Source of the DNA: Epilithonimonas lactis
Lineage (GTDB): Bacteria > Bacteroidota > Bacteroidia > Flavobacteriales > Weeksellaceae
DNA length: 64,000 nucleotides
Reading direction: 5' to 3'
Assembly: GCF_900110605.1 (NCBI RefSeq)
Contig: NZ_FOFI01000001.1
Coordinates: 930,001-994,000 of the forward strand
Position numbers and translations under genes: made by a program. The notes beneath the pieces are model-generated. The model saw nothing but the letters and a program-made list of their open reading frames with translations, made no database searches and was not told where the DNA came from. Positions within the stretch are counted from its first letter, which is position 1; each line of letters opens with the position of its first letter. Of this stretch, positions 33,083-43,100 are shown piece after piece.

Positions 33083-33442
33083 TTACTTTTGTTCAAGACT
33101 TTTCTGCAAATCACTCCACGCACCGCCGTTGTATACTTTTTTGAATCCTTTTTCCTTTAAAATAGATTCCACTTTTACACTTCGCAAACCGTGACTGCAG
33201 ACTGTGATATACGTTTTATCAGGGTCAAGTTCAATATATCTTTCACGGATTGTTCCTAAAGAAATATTCTGTGAACCAGCGATATGTCCAGTTTCAAATT
33301 CTTTTTCTGTTCTTACATCTAAAATTACAGCTCCGTTTTTAATCAATTTGTCTAGACCATCGTCCAAAGTCTGATATTGATAAACTCTGTATACAACATA
33401 AATCAACAAGATTACTCCGCAGAAAATCAAGATATTCTTCAT
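33083..33442 (-). CDS. Membrane-anchored rhodanese-domain protein
   Basis: A protein of 119 residues. The N-terminal helix (ILIFCGVILLIYVVYRVY) anchors it and a single rhodanese domain follows with AVILDVRTEKEFETGHIAGS. The active-site loop C-S-H-G-L-R-S carries the cysteine. It could handle sulfane sulfur at the periplasmic face; direct evidence is lacking. It overlaps the DUF3817-like gene by 4 bases, so it is the last gene of a TetR-controlled operon. Confidence 0.9.
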   Translation of the reverse strand: MKNILIFCGVILLIYVVYRVYQYQTLDDGLDKLIKNGAVILDVRTEKEFETGHIAGSQNISLGTIRERYIELDPDKTYITVCSHGLRSVKVESILKEKGFKKVYNGGAWSDLQKSLEQK

Positions 33443-33741
33443 AGTTTGCTCAGGATTTTTTTATCGATATAAAATGTTCCGAACGGAATGATGCAAGCCA
33501 AAAGAACTTTCCAGGTTGTTTCTTTAAACTTCCAGTTTTGTTCGACGCCAACACTTAACGTATTGAATAAAAAAAGCAGAAATAATGAACCGTGAATTGG
33601 GCCCATCATTTTGACGAAAGCAGGATTATCAAATCCATATTTTAAAGGTACGGCGATAAATACCAAGGTTAATAACGAAATCCCTTCAAGAATGGCAATG
33701 ATTCTCAGGCGTCCGATTTTTGTTCTAAATAAATTAATCAT
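33439..33741 (-). CDS. DUF3817-like membrane protein
   Basis: About 100 residues from MINLFRTKIG, with three membrane helices (IAILEGISLLTLVFIAVPLK, then MGPIHGSLFLLFLF and VLLACIIPFGTFYI). The GPIHG motif is typical of DUF3817. A longer start at 33786 would overlap the upstream gene by 43 bases, so 33741 is preferred. Function unknown. It lies between a four-helix membrane protein and the rhodanese. Confidence 0.82.
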   Translation of the reverse strand: MINLFRTKIGRLRIIAILEGISLLTLVFIAVPLKYGFDNPAFVKMMGPIHGSLFLLFLFNTLSVGVEQNWKFKETTWKVLLACIIPFGTFYIDKKILSKL

Positions 33742-33743
33742 AA

Positions 33744-34202
33744 TTATCTGAAATAAGGTCTGTTGGCGAGCGGTGAAAATGGCCACGGAATAGCGATGAA
33801 AATTATCACTAAAGCGATAACGAAGTAAATTAATATTGTCTTAAATTTCTCCCTGTCATCGGTCTTTCTTTTTGAAATGGAGGAACCAATGGTAATTAGA
33901 ATAATGGAAATAAGCATCAGTGAAATGTGAATCAATCCGAAAAAAAATAAGTCAAAAGATTCTCGGGCTTCGGTGAAATTCTTCCAAAAATATTTGATAA
34001 TGGGACTTTGAGAATATAAGGTGATTCCCAAAACCAGTTGAATATGTGCAATGGTCGCCGTCCAGTGTCTGACGGAATCTTCTGTTTTTGAAAAGATTTT
34101 ATCGGAAAAGTAACCTTGATAAGCTCTGAAAATCGAGTAGAGCAAACTCAGTAAAACCAGCCAGCGAAATATGGAATGGAGAAATGTAAGCGTTTGATAC
34201 AT
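33744..34202 (-). CDS. Four-helix membrane protein of unknown function
   Basis: A protein of 152 residues with about four hydrophobic helices. Histidines HSIFRW, HWTATIAHIQ and IHISLM lie in or near the helices, so haem or quinone contact is conceivable but not shown. Not assigned to a named family. It is the first gene of the operon whose promoter holds a 22-bp palindrome beside the TetR gene. Confidence 0.75.
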   Translation of the reverse strand: MYQTLTFLHSIFRWLVLLSLLYSIFRAYQGYFSDKIFSKTEDSVRHWTATIAHIQLVLGITLYSQSPIIKYFWKNFTEARESFDLFFFGLIHISLMLISIILITIGSSISKRKTDDREKFKTILIYFVIALVIIFIAIPWPFSPLANRPYFR

Positions 34203-34221
34203 TGTTTAAACTTTAATATAG

Positions 34222-34257
34222 CAAAGATAAAGCAGAAACATACTAATTAGTATGTTT
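34222..34257 (-). promoter_or_regulatory. Promoter with TetR-type 22-bp palindrome
   Basis: AAACATACTAA and its exact complement form a perfect 22-bp palindrome (34236-34257). It lies 6 bases upstream of the -7 element TATCTTTG (minus strand, 34222-34229) of the membrane-protein/DUF3817/rhodanese operon. The TetR gene ends 13 bases away. Confidence 0.75.
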
Positions 34258-34269
34258 TTAAAGAAAAAA

Positions 34270-34860
34270 TTATTTCAGGCTTTCAAAATAATTCTTAAGT
34301 CCTTTTAAATAAATAAGATATACAGATTTTGAATTTTCAAGTTTACCTAAATTCCGTACACCCCAATATCCCGATATTACAAAAACAGCAACCTCTTTTG
34401 CGTTTACGTCAGATTTTAAAACTTGTTCCTTCTTAGCCTTTTCAATGGCATCGATCATTGTTTTTTCCCAGTCGAGGGAGAGGTTATTTAAAACTTTTGT
34501 AAAATCAATATTCCACGGCGCCATTTCCTGAGTGAAATTGGAGGCCGGACAGCCGTATTCCACTTTTAAATCTTTACTTTCCATCAGTAAATAATGAAGT
34601 AAATTATAAATCGTGTCCAAAGGATTTCCCTCAGTTTGAAAAGGCTGGATGAAGTTGTTTTTAAAATTGGGGATCATCAGTTCATTGAGAATCGCCAGAC
34701 CCATTTCATCTTTGATTTTAAAGTGATAATAAAAGGCACCTTTCGTAACCTGAGTTGTAGCAATAATTTCATCAACACTTGTTGTCTGATACCCTTTTTG
34801 GTAAATCAGTTCAAAAGCTTTCTGAAGAATATTTAAGCGGGTTTCCTGAGATTTTTTCAT
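34270..34860 (-). CDS. TetR/AcrR-family repressor
   Basis: A protein of 196 residues. The N-terminal HTH reads AFELIYQKGYQTTSVDEIIA and VTKGAFYYHFKIKDEMG, followed by a TetR_C ligand domain with CPASNFTQEMA. It is upstream of and co-directional with the membrane-protein operon. The perfect palindrome in that operon promoter is its likely operator, making it a repressor of three membrane-linked genes. Confidence 0.92.
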   Translation of the reverse strand: MKKSQETRLNILQKAFELIYQKGYQTTSVDEIIATTQVTKGAFYYHFKIKDEMGLAILNELMIPNFKNNFIQPFQTEGNPLDTIYNLLHYLLMESKDLKVEYGCPASNFTQEMAPWNIDFTKVLNNLSLDWEKTMIDAIEKAKKEQVLKSDVNAKEVAVFVISGYWGVRNLGKLENSKSVYLIYLKGLKNYFESLK

Positions 34861-34924
34861 AAAATACCTATTGGTCTGTTTTGCAAAGGAACAAAATTAT
34901 TTATTTTCGAAATTTAAATTTCAA

Positions 34925-34966
34925 TCAAAAAAAATCTCCAACAATAAATGATTATCGCTGGAGAAA
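34925..34966 (-). terminator. Terminator of the flavin stress gene
   Basis: AATCTCCA / TGGAGA stem followed on the minus strand by a T run. Confidence 0.5.
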
Positions 34967-34987
34967 TTATATTCTTAATTTAGAAAA

Positions 34988-35494
34988 TTAAATCGTCGCG
35001 TTTCCTTCCACTCCGTCAGAATTGTCGGTTTTATTTCCTGTGATTGCTGCTGTGGCGAAAGTAAGAAGACTTACCAATTTGCCGGCTTTCGTATCCCAAT
35101 AATAAGTTTCTTTCGGCTCAACTCGGATGATGGAAACGTTGGGGTCATCTTTCCCGTCGAACCAGGCGTTTGCCATTGGCGACCATTTGTCCTCGATGGT
35201 GGATTTGTCTTTATAAATGTAAGCATCGCCAAAGATGGAAAGATATTCGGAATCGCTGTTGTTCATAAAATAAAGCTGAACGCGCTTGTCTTCTTTGATT
35301 TCGAAATTTTTGTTGCTCGTTTCACTGCTGATGAACCATAGATTTCCATTTTCGTCGGTTTCCTGGATTCCCATTGGTCTGGAGTTTACTGGCAATCTGT
35401 CCAACTCTGTACAAAACATACAGATTCTCGCTTTTTCCGACAGTTCCTTGATTTTTTCTATTGCTTCTTGGTTTGTTAAATCTTTTGTAGACAT
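34988..35494 (-). CDS. Pyridoxamine-phosphate-oxidase-like general stress protein
   Basis: A protein of 168 residues with the split-barrel FMN-binding fold: VNSRPMGIQETDENGNLWFIS, then VQLYFMNNSDSEYLSIFGDA and the W-x-P-x2-NAWF segment seen in general stress protein 26. Such proteins bind FMN or F420-like flavins rather than acting in B6 synthesis. It is divergent from ku and monocistronic. Confidence 0.88.
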   Translation of the reverse strand: MSTKDLTNQEAIEKIKELSEKARICMFCTELDRLPVNSRPMGIQETDENGNLWFISSETSNKNFEIKEDKRVQLYFMNNSDSEYLSIFGDAYIYKDKSTIEDKWSPMANAWFDGKDDPNVSIIRVEPKETYYWDTKAGKLVSLLTFATAAITGNKTDNSDGVEGNATI

Positions 35495-35661
35495 AATAAT
35501 TTATTTTTTAGTGATTGATTTCTGTAGCAGTTACAAATAATGTGCTAAAAGATTTCAATCCTATTAATAATGAAATTTTAAAAGTTTTGATGATGGAATA
35601 TTTATTGTAACAGAATCAGTAATAATTTTTCATTATTAATTTCAATTTTAAAAACTGAATT

Positions 35662-36441
35662 ATGAGAGCAATCTGGAATGGCGCCATTGGCTTTGGACTT
35701 GTGAATATTCCCATCAAATTATATTCTGCGACAGATTCCAGCACTTTGGATTTGGATATGTTGGACAGCAAGGATTTGAGTAATATCAAATTCAAACGTG
35801 TGAACGAGAAATCTGGAAAAGAAGTGGTTTGGGAAAATATTGTCAAAGGTTACAAACTTGAGGACAAATATATTGTTCTTGATAAAGAAGATTTCGCGGC
35901 CGCAAGTCCGGAAAAATCAAAAGTTCTCAGTATTGCGCAGTTTGTAAAACAAGATGAAATTGATTCTGCCTTGTTCGAAACACCATATTTCCTTGAACCT
36001 CAAAAGAATGGCGAAGCGGCCTACAAATTATTATTAAAATCATTAATGAAAACCAAAATGGCCGGCATCGGTTCTTTTATTTTAAGAGAACGTGAAATCC
36101 TTTGTTTGATTCGGCCTTATGATGACAAAATATTGATGGTCAACAGAATGCGTTATCCCGAGGAAATGAGAAGCTACGAAGATTTGAAAATCCCAACTGG
36201 AAAAGCGCCGAAACCGGACGAACTTAAAATGGCTGAGTCCTTAATCAAATCTTTGGCAACCACTTTTGACCCTTTAAAATACAAGGACACTTACAACGCA
36301 GATTTATTGAAAATCATCAAGCAAAAGGCAAAAGGCAAAAAAGTGAAATTGGTGGAAGAAAAAGAACCAAAAGGAAAAACCACCGACTTAATGGCAATGC
36401 TGAAAGCCAGTCTCGAAGGCAAAAAGAAAAAAGCTGGATAA
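35662..36441 (+). CDS. ku: Non-homologous end-joining protein Ku
   Basis: A protein of 259 residues: MRAIWNGAIGFGLVNIPIKLY, EDFAAASPEKSK and FETPYFLEPQKNGEAAYKLL are hallmark Ku core motifs. The C terminus is lysine-rich (KQKAKGKKVKL), the part that recruits LigD and binds DNA. The homodimer threads onto double-strand ends. The LigD gene follows within 75 bases, giving a complete bacterial NHEJ pair. Confidence 0.96.
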   Translation: MRAIWNGAIGFGLVNIPIKLYSATDSSTLDLDMLDSKDLSNIKFKRVNEKSGKEVVWENIVKGYKLEDKYIVLDKEDFAAASPEKSKVLSIAQFVKQDEIDSALFETPYFLEPQKNGEAAYKLLLKSLMKTKMAGIGSFILREREILCLIRPYDDKILMVNRMRYPEEMRSYEDLKIPTGKAPKPDELKMAESLIKSLATTFDPLKYKDTYNADLLKIIKQKAKGKKVKLVEEKEPKGKTTDLMAMLKASLEGKKKKAG

Positions 36442-36516
36442 AAAAAGATAGAAGAAAAAAGAAAAAATATTCAGGCTTTAGAATTGAAATCATTTATAAT
36501 TCATCATTTATCAATT

Positions 36517-37128
36517 ATGGCTTTAGAGGATTACAACAAAAAAAGAAACTTCAAAGAAACTTCAGAACCGAGTGGAAAGGAAAAGGCGAGTGGTAAAAAA
36601 CTGAAATTCGTGATTCAAAGGCACGCTGCGTCGCGATTGCATTACGATTTTCGATTGGAAATGGAAGGCGTTTTGAAAAGTTGGGCTGTTCCGAAAGGAC
36701 CATCGCTGAATCCTTCTGACAAACGATTGGCGATGATGGTGGAAGACCATCCTTACGAGTACAGAACTTTTGAAGGCTCGATTCCGAAAGGAAATTATGG
36801 CGCTGGTGAAGTTGAAATTTGGGATGAAGGAACGTACGAACCCATCGAAAAAGTAAAAGGCAAAACAGATGACCTTGTGATGCGTGCCGAACTGCATAAG
36901 CAATCTTTGAAATTTATTCTTCACGGCAAGAAATTGAAAGGCGAGTTTGCATTGGTCAAAATCAAAAATCCGCAAGAGGACAACGCTTGGTTGCTCATCA
37001 AACATAAAGACGATTTCGCAGTTTCCGACGATTACAACGCCGAAGAACACACATCCAAAAACTCAAAAGTAACGGCTTACCTAGAAGGGAAAGACAGTAA
37101 AAAAAAAATACCGCCTCCGAAAGCATAA
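36517..37128 (+). CDS. ligD: LigD, 3'-phosphoesterase domain (5' part of split ligD)
   Basis: About 203 residues from MALEDYNKKRNF; an ATG at 36484 would add 11 unrelated residues. The LigD PE domain shows FVIQRHAASRLHYDFRLE and KGNYGAGEVEIWDEGTY with the H, D and R active-site residues; it trims 3' ends. The frame ends in PPPKA after a run of ten A at 37099-37108. In another frame the sequence runs on without stop into the ligase domain. Intact Bacteroidota LigD is one PE-Lig-Pol chain of about 850 residues. Confidence 0.9.
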   Translation: MALEDYNKKRNFKETSEPSGKEKASGKKLKFVIQRHAASRLHYDFRLEMEGVLKSWAVPKGPSLNPSDKRLAMMVEDHPYEYRTFEGSIPKGNYGAGEVEIWDEGTYEPIEKVKGKTDDLVMRAELHKQSLKFILHGKKLKGEFALVKIKNPQEDNAWLLIKHKDDFAVSDDYNAEEHTSKNSKVTAYLEGKDSKKKIPPPKA

Positions 37129-37187
37129 AGCATTTTAAAAATTATACGCCAGCACTTTCAGGTGAGAAAAAACTGTCGGAATTCATT

Positions 37188-39056
37188 GTGCCGATGTTGT
37201 GCAAAACCACTGATAAACCTTTTGATGATGCGGAATGGGCATTTGAAATCAAATGGGATGGTTACCGGGCAATTGCAGATTTGAGAAATGATTCTGTTGG
37301 ATTGTATTCCAGAAACGGACTGGATTTTTCTCAGAAATTCAAGAAAGTGGCGAATGCATTGAAACTTCAGGAGCACGAGATGATTCTGGATGGCGAAATT
37401 GTAGCGTACGATGACAAGGGAAAACCGAACTTCCAATGGCTTCAGAGAATTGGTGATAATCCTGATTTGGCCTTGATTTATCAGGTGTTCGATTTGCTTT
37501 GGCTTAACGGACATTCAACCGAGGAACTGACTTATCTTGAACGAAAAGAATTGCTGAAAGAAGCTTTGGTTCAAAACGACATTGTCCAATTCCACGACCA
37601 CATTATCAAAGACGGAAAAGATTTTTATCAAGTCGCAAATGACCTTGGTTTGGAAGGCATTGTGGCGAAGAAAATCGACAGCACTTACAAAGAAGGTGTC
37701 CGAAGTTCGGAGTGGCTGAAGATTAAAATCAACCAAACCGATGAAGCAATTATCTGCGGATTTACGGAACCGAAAGGCTCTCGGAATAAATTTGGTTCCC
37801 TGATTCTCGGGAAATATTTGGACGGCGAAATGGTTTTTTGTGGTCACACGGGAACAGGTTTCAACGACAAAGCGCTTTCTGAACTTCATCAATTAATGAA
37901 ACCTTTGATTGTCGAAAAATCGGTCTTCAAAATCACGCCGAAGACCAATGCGAAAGCGACTTGGATAAAACCGGAATTGGTTGCTGAAATCAAATTTACG
38001 GAAGTCACCAAAGATTTTATTTACCGTCATCCCGTTTTCCTGCGACTTCGCGACGATGTGAAACCGAAAGAGGTGGAATTCAATGCTGAAAACAAATCAA
38101 AAAACGAAATTGTGAAAAAAGCCGAACCAAAAACCAGAACTGCCAAAAACGAAATCACCAAAAAAATCGGAAAACAAGAGCTGAAACTAACGAATCAGAA
38201 CAAAATCTATTTTCCCGATGATGACGTGAGCAAGGGCGATGTCATCGATTATTACCAAAGCATTTCGAAATATATTCTGCCACATCTCAAAGCGCGTCCG
38301 CAATCTATGAACCGTTTTCCGAACGGCATCAAAGGCTTGAGTTTTTACCAAAAAGATGCTTCCGAAGAAACGCCCAATTGGATTGAAATTGAAAAAGTTT
38401 TCTCGGAAAGCAGTGACAAATACATCAATTACATCATTTGCAATGACAAGGAAACTTTGGCTTATCTCAACAATCTCGGTTGCATTGAACTGAATGTCTG
38501 GACCAGCCGATTACCGAAAGCCGATTTCCCCGATTACTTGGTTTTGGACCTTGACCCATCAGACAAAAATACGTTTGAAGACGTCATAGAAACCACTTTG
38601 GCGGTGAAAGAAGTTTTGGATTTAGCAGGAATCAAAGCTGTTCCGAAGACTTCTGGGAGTTCGGGAATTCATATTTACATTCCGATGGGTGCGAAATATG
38701 ATTACGACCAAGTCAAGGATTTTGGACATCTTTTGATGCAAATGGTTCAGCAAAAATTGCCGGATTTGACAACGCTTGAAAGAAGTCTTCAAAAACGGGA
38801 TAAAAACAAAATCTATCTCGATTATCTTCAAAACCGCCGTGGACAGACGCTCGCGAGCGTTTACAGTCTGCGACCAAAAGAAGGTGCGACCGTATCGATG
38901 CCTTTGGAATGGGATGAGGTGAAAGTTGGTTTAAAGCCGACGGATTTCACGATTCACAATGCTTTGGAACGCTTGAAGGAGAAAGGCGACCTTTTCAAAA
39001 CAGTCCTTGGAAAAGGTGTTGATATGTTGAAGGTGATCAAGAAGTTGGAAAAATGA
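37188..39056 (+). CDS. ligD: LigD, ligase and polymerase domains (3' part of split ligD)
   Basis: A frame of 622 codons from GTG. Ligase: catalytic Lys in EIKWDGYRA, YSRNGLDFS, ILDGEIVAYD and EGIVAKKIDS. Polymerase (primase-like): RPQSMNRFPNGI, YLVLDLDPSD with catalytic Asp pair, and KTSGSSGIHIYIP. The frame is open upstream to the A10 tract through HFKNYTPALSGEKKL, so the natural product is probably a fusion with the PE domain made after slippage. The GTG has no obvious RBS. Confidence 0.9.
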   Translation: MPMLCKTTDKPFDDAEWAFEIKWDGYRAIADLRNDSVGLYSRNGLDFSQKFKKVANALKLQEHEMILDGEIVAYDDKGKPNFQWLQRIGDNPDLALIYQVFDLLWLNGHSTEELTYLERKELLKEALVQNDIVQFHDHIIKDGKDFYQVANDLGLEGIVAKKIDSTYKEGVRSSEWLKIKINQTDEAIICGFTEPKGSRNKFGSLILGKYLDGEMVFCGHTGTGFNDKALSELHQLMKPLIVEKSVFKITPKTNAKATWIKPELVAEIKFTEVTKDFIYRHPVFLRLRDDVKPKEVEFNAENKSKNEIVKKAEPKTRTAKNEITKKIGKQELKLTNQNKIYFPDDDVSKGDVIDYYQSISKYILPHLKARPQSMNRFPNGIKGLSFYQKDASEETPNWIEIEKVFSESSDKYINYIICNDKETLAYLNNLGCIELNVWTSRLPKADFPDYLVLDLDPSDKNTFEDVIETTLAVKEVLDLAGIKAVPKTSGSSGIHIYIPMGAKYDYDQVKDFGHLLMQMVQQKLPDLTTLERSLQKRDKNKIYLDYLQNRRGQTLASVYSLRPKEGATVSMPLEWDEVKVGLKPTDFTIHNALERLKEKGDLFKTVLGKGVDMLKVIKKLEK

Positions 39057-39076
39057 TTTCTGTCAAATCTTCATTT

Positions 39077-39112
39077 AATCACAGAAATTTGGACTGTCTT
39101 TCTGTGATTTCG
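39077..39112 (+). terminator. Terminator of ligD
   Basis: AATCACAGAAA / TTTCTGTGATT with an 11-base loop, 20 bases past the stop. Confidence 0.65.
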
Positions 39113-39486
39113 TTATCGCATCAATATAATATCTACTTTGAAATCATGTCATATTCTTAATTGTTTATCTCCTAGATTGAAATAAAATCTTTATCCACTT
39201 ATAATATTATCTTAAGTTGCTCCTAATCATCGGTTTGAATAATTATAAATTTAATTAAAGCTACTATTCTGTTGATTTTAGCTTAATAAATGATTAATCA
39301 TTAGAATCCTGTAATAATATTAGCCTATTGTTATTTATTTTGTTATTCAAATTAATTATTTTACTTTTGTCGATGTAGTTATAAATATTTATTAATCAAT
39401 TGTTTAAATTAAATATCAAGAAGCTTATCTATACTCACTTTTTAGATGATTTCTTGTTCAATTGATTAAGATATTTAGAAATCACG
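39113..39486 (+). promoter_or_regulatory. AT-rich leader with promoter of surface cluster A
   Basis: TTTTG (39338-39342) and TACTTTTG (39362-39369) with 19-base spacing match the Bacteroidota promoter closely. The start codon is 118 bases downstream. The remainder is AT-rich without a recognised feature. Confidence 0.6.
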
Positions 39487-40116
39487 ATGATGGAAAAAAA
39501 ACAATTTTTAAGAGAATATCAATCAGATATTTTTCTCAATACGAGAAAAATGTGTGGTTTTTTGTTTTTTTTTCTCATTCACTTTTTGTCCGCCCATGTT
39601 GGTATTGAAACGGATAAAATAGTTAGTGACGGAGAAGCGACTTCTGTAAGAGATTCTGCCTCTATTGATCAACAAGATCAAACGCCTTCAAATGTTACGA
39701 TCTACATAACGCCTGGAACCACGATGGTTACAGGAGGTGATACTAATTTTACAGTTGTAAGGACCAAAGCTCCTGTTACAAAACAAAAAGTAGAACACGC
39801 CAAACCTGTTGCAAAGAAAATACTTCTTGCCAAAAAAGAAAAGAAGCATGTAAAGGAAAAGGTCTTTGTCAATCGATATAAGTTCTCTGGTAAAATCCCT
39901 TCCGAGATCAATTTTACCACGTTTTCCAAATCCCGGTTGGCCATCTTCACGCCTTCCAACAACAAGATCGAAAACGCTGATGTCATATTGCAGTTTTTTG
40001 ATTTTAATAAGATCACCATTGATATCACTTCAGGATCATTCTCGTATTCTGATTCTCTAATTTCAAATAATCAATTTGCATTACTCTTTGTAAGGCCACC
40101 GCCAGTGCTTGTATAA
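39487..40116 (+). CDS. Surface cluster A, gene 1: signal-anchored basic-linker protein
   Basis: A protein of 209 residues, not recognised as a known family. Residues ~20-37 (CGFLFFFLIHFLSAHV) form a signal or anchor preceded by QSDIFLNTRK. A beta segment YITPGTTMVTGG follows, then a Lys-rich stretch (AKKILLAKKEKKHVKEKV), and a hydrophobic end FALLFVRPPPVLV. The paralogue at 54264 shares the DIFL..RK signal region, the GTT.V segment, the basic middle and a C terminus containing PP. It probably stays in the envelope next to the large protein encoded 78 bases downstream. Confidence 0.75.
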   Translation: MMEKKQFLREYQSDIFLNTRKMCGFLFFFLIHFLSAHVGIETDKIVSDGEATSVRDSASIDQQDQTPSNVTIYITPGTTMVTGGDTNFTVVRTKAPVTKQKVEHAKPVAKKILLAKKEKKHVKEKVFVNRYKFSGKIPSEINFTTFSKSRLAIFTPSNNKIENADVILQFFDFNKITIDITSGSFSYSDSLISNNQFALLFVRPPPVLV

Positions 40117-40194
40117 AACTTATCAATCAACACTTCTTCATGATTTACTTATGTAGCGGTGATGCTTTAATTAATAATTTTTATACAACTAAAA

Positions 40195-43100
40195 ATGAAA
40201 AAAACTTTATCCAAATTTATAAAAGATAAATTTCAATTTGTCTGGTTGGTATCGGTATACGCCAATCTCAGAAACTGTATTTTAGAAATTATCAGAAAAT
40301 CTGAAGCGGTTCCTGTTAACAGAAATAATAAGCTCAGTTCTTTGATTTCTACTTTGGCATTGGTGCTTGTAACATCAGGTATTTTGTCAGCTCAGACACC
40401 AACACTTATAGGTCAGTTTACCTATACGACCAAAGGTGCTGGAGCAGCTGGAGTTCCTGCTTTCTCTTACAATATTCCTGCGGGAAAAAACAGGGTAATG
40501 TATGTAAATGCTTATTTTGAGAGGGATCACGTTACACCTGGTTCAAATTATCCAGGTGCAAACGCTGATGCAACTCCACAGCTCAATATCGGCACAGCTA
40601 TAAACACTCAAACTTCTCGCTATAATTATTTTGCCGCAACAAATAATGCTCCTACTACCGCTCATTTCAGTACATCACTATTTGTTTACAGAATATTAAA
40701 TCAAGATTTACCCACAGGACTTACAAATTTTTCCTTTCCTACTATTGCAGGTAAGCCACCTTTGTCTGCAGGGGATGATGTTGTCATTAGTGTAGCTATA
40801 TTTGAAAATGCGAGTCAGCAACCATCCCTCCCTTCCGGAAATGTCACTGATTTTCCTTCAGCTTCGACAACATTTACATCGCTAACAGCGGCAGCGCCTA
40901 CAGGAACCGCAATACCTGTAGGTACAACTCAGGCCAATGTCGTGTATTATACCATAGGTGCAGTTTCTCAGGATGTTGCACTTAATAATACAGCTGGTTG
41001 GACGGATGTTCATTCCATCAATTCAACAAATAATTTAGGTCGAAACTTAGTTGGTTTAGAACAGACGACTACCTATATGCCCAATAATGAGGCGGATGGC
41101 ATAGCGCTAAAGTCAATCTACCTCACAGGTGTTACAGGAAATCCAAGTGTTACTTTTTCCAGAAGTTCTAGTACTAAAATCTTAACTTTCTATGGGCGTA
41201 TGAACGTGCTGCTTCCTTTAGCCCGACCAAGTGTTTCTGGAACAGTTTACCGGGATAATAATGGTGGAACTATTGATGGTGGAGGTACTGGTGGAGGCGT
41301 TTGGAATACAGCCAATACACTTTATGTGAATGCAGTCGATGTAAATGGGAATGTTATAGCAACATCTTTGGTTAGCAATACCGGTATTTTTAGCTTTCCT
41401 TCAGGAGGGAATCTAATTGAAAATGATGTTGTAAGATTTCAGTTAAGCAGAAATCAAGGTGTCGTTGGTCAGCCTGCACCAGTTAAAGAATTGCCAGACG
41501 GTTGGGGAACAGTTGGTGAAAGTACAGCTTCGGGAACAAGTGATGGAACACCAAACGGAGAATTCACCCTAACGATTGGAACCGCCAATAGTGCGAGTAA
41601 TACAGTTAACAGATTTGGAGTGACTGCATGTACTGCAGGAAATACAGGACCATCGGTTTTTACATCTTTAGAAAATGCCTGCTCTCAGCCGACGGTCAAT
41701 CTAAATAACGCTCATACAGGAACTGTACCGACCAATGCATTGTTGCTCTGGTTTACCACAAGCAACCGTGCTGCGGGAACTCAAGTTACAGGTACTGGCA
41801 TCACTGCAGCTGGTGCCGGAACTTACTATGCTTTTTATTATTCAACTGCCGCAAATTGTTATACTCCTGCTTCAGCTCCCGTGATAGCAAGAATTGACAC
41901 CTTGGACTCCGACAATGACGGCGTTTATAATAAATGTGATTTTGATGACGATAATGATGGTATCTTGGATTCTGCTGAGTGTGGCGGAGGTGCGATCTAT
42001 AATTATACAGGATTTGGACTGAGAAGTGCTTCCACGGGAACAGATTTGTATGGCTTTACTGGTACAAATTATGCTCCTGTCTTGATAAGTGCAAGTATTC
42101 TGGGAACAGTTGGTGCTAATCACTTGGCAACTGATGCTTCTAGGAACAGGATTCTGTTTACTCCTGGAGGTACTCAGGGAGCAATATCTGCTTATCAATT
42201 TTCTACAAATACTGTGGTGACAGTAAGCACCTCTAACTTTCTTTCAACTTTAGATGCGTCCGGCGGTGGTGGTTCTATGTATAACGGAGATTATTACATT
42301 TATGATGATGATGGAACGAATCAAGGTTTGTTTAGAGTTATTTTTGATGCCACTGGAAACGCGTCTTCACTTAGTAAAGTAGCAAATCCTGTTGCGGGTT
42401 TTGATTTAGGTGATATGGCGATTAGCCGCTCAGGAATCGTTTATATTAATTCTGGTGGTCAAATCTACAGATTGGATCTGGCAGCTTTGAATCTTTCCGT
42501 AACTGCACCTGCTTCAGCATGGTCCTTGTTAGGTACTGCGTCACCAGCAGCTTCGTCTCAATTGTTCTTTGGAGCCAATGGTGATCTGATAGGTAGTAAT
42601 AGCGGTAATTTAATACGCATTAATACCCATACAGGAGCTAATGAGGGAGCATTGACCACAAATCTCTCAGCATATACTTGGCTTGATATTTCCGAAGCAC
42701 CAACACTGAGTTTCAATTGTGGAACGGATACAGATGTTGATGGGATTCCAAATAGTTTGGATCTAGATTCTGATGGTGATGGCTGTCCAGATGCAAGAGA
42801 AGGAGCGGGGGATTTTAATCCAACAACATCAGCTTCGGGACCTATCGCAACGCAAACGCCAAATACCAATTTTGGAACCGCGGTAGATATTACCACAGGT
42901 ATTCCAACAGCTGTAGGTGCAGGACAAGGGGTTGGACAATCTCAGGATCTTTCAAGAAACGACTGTTTAGATTCTGATGGAGATACAATTCCTGATTGGC
43001 AGGATTTGGATGATGATAATGATGGTATTCCTGATACTTTAGAGTGTAATTCTATCGAAAAAATTACTTCAGGTACTTTTGATGGCTTTGGGACTAATGT

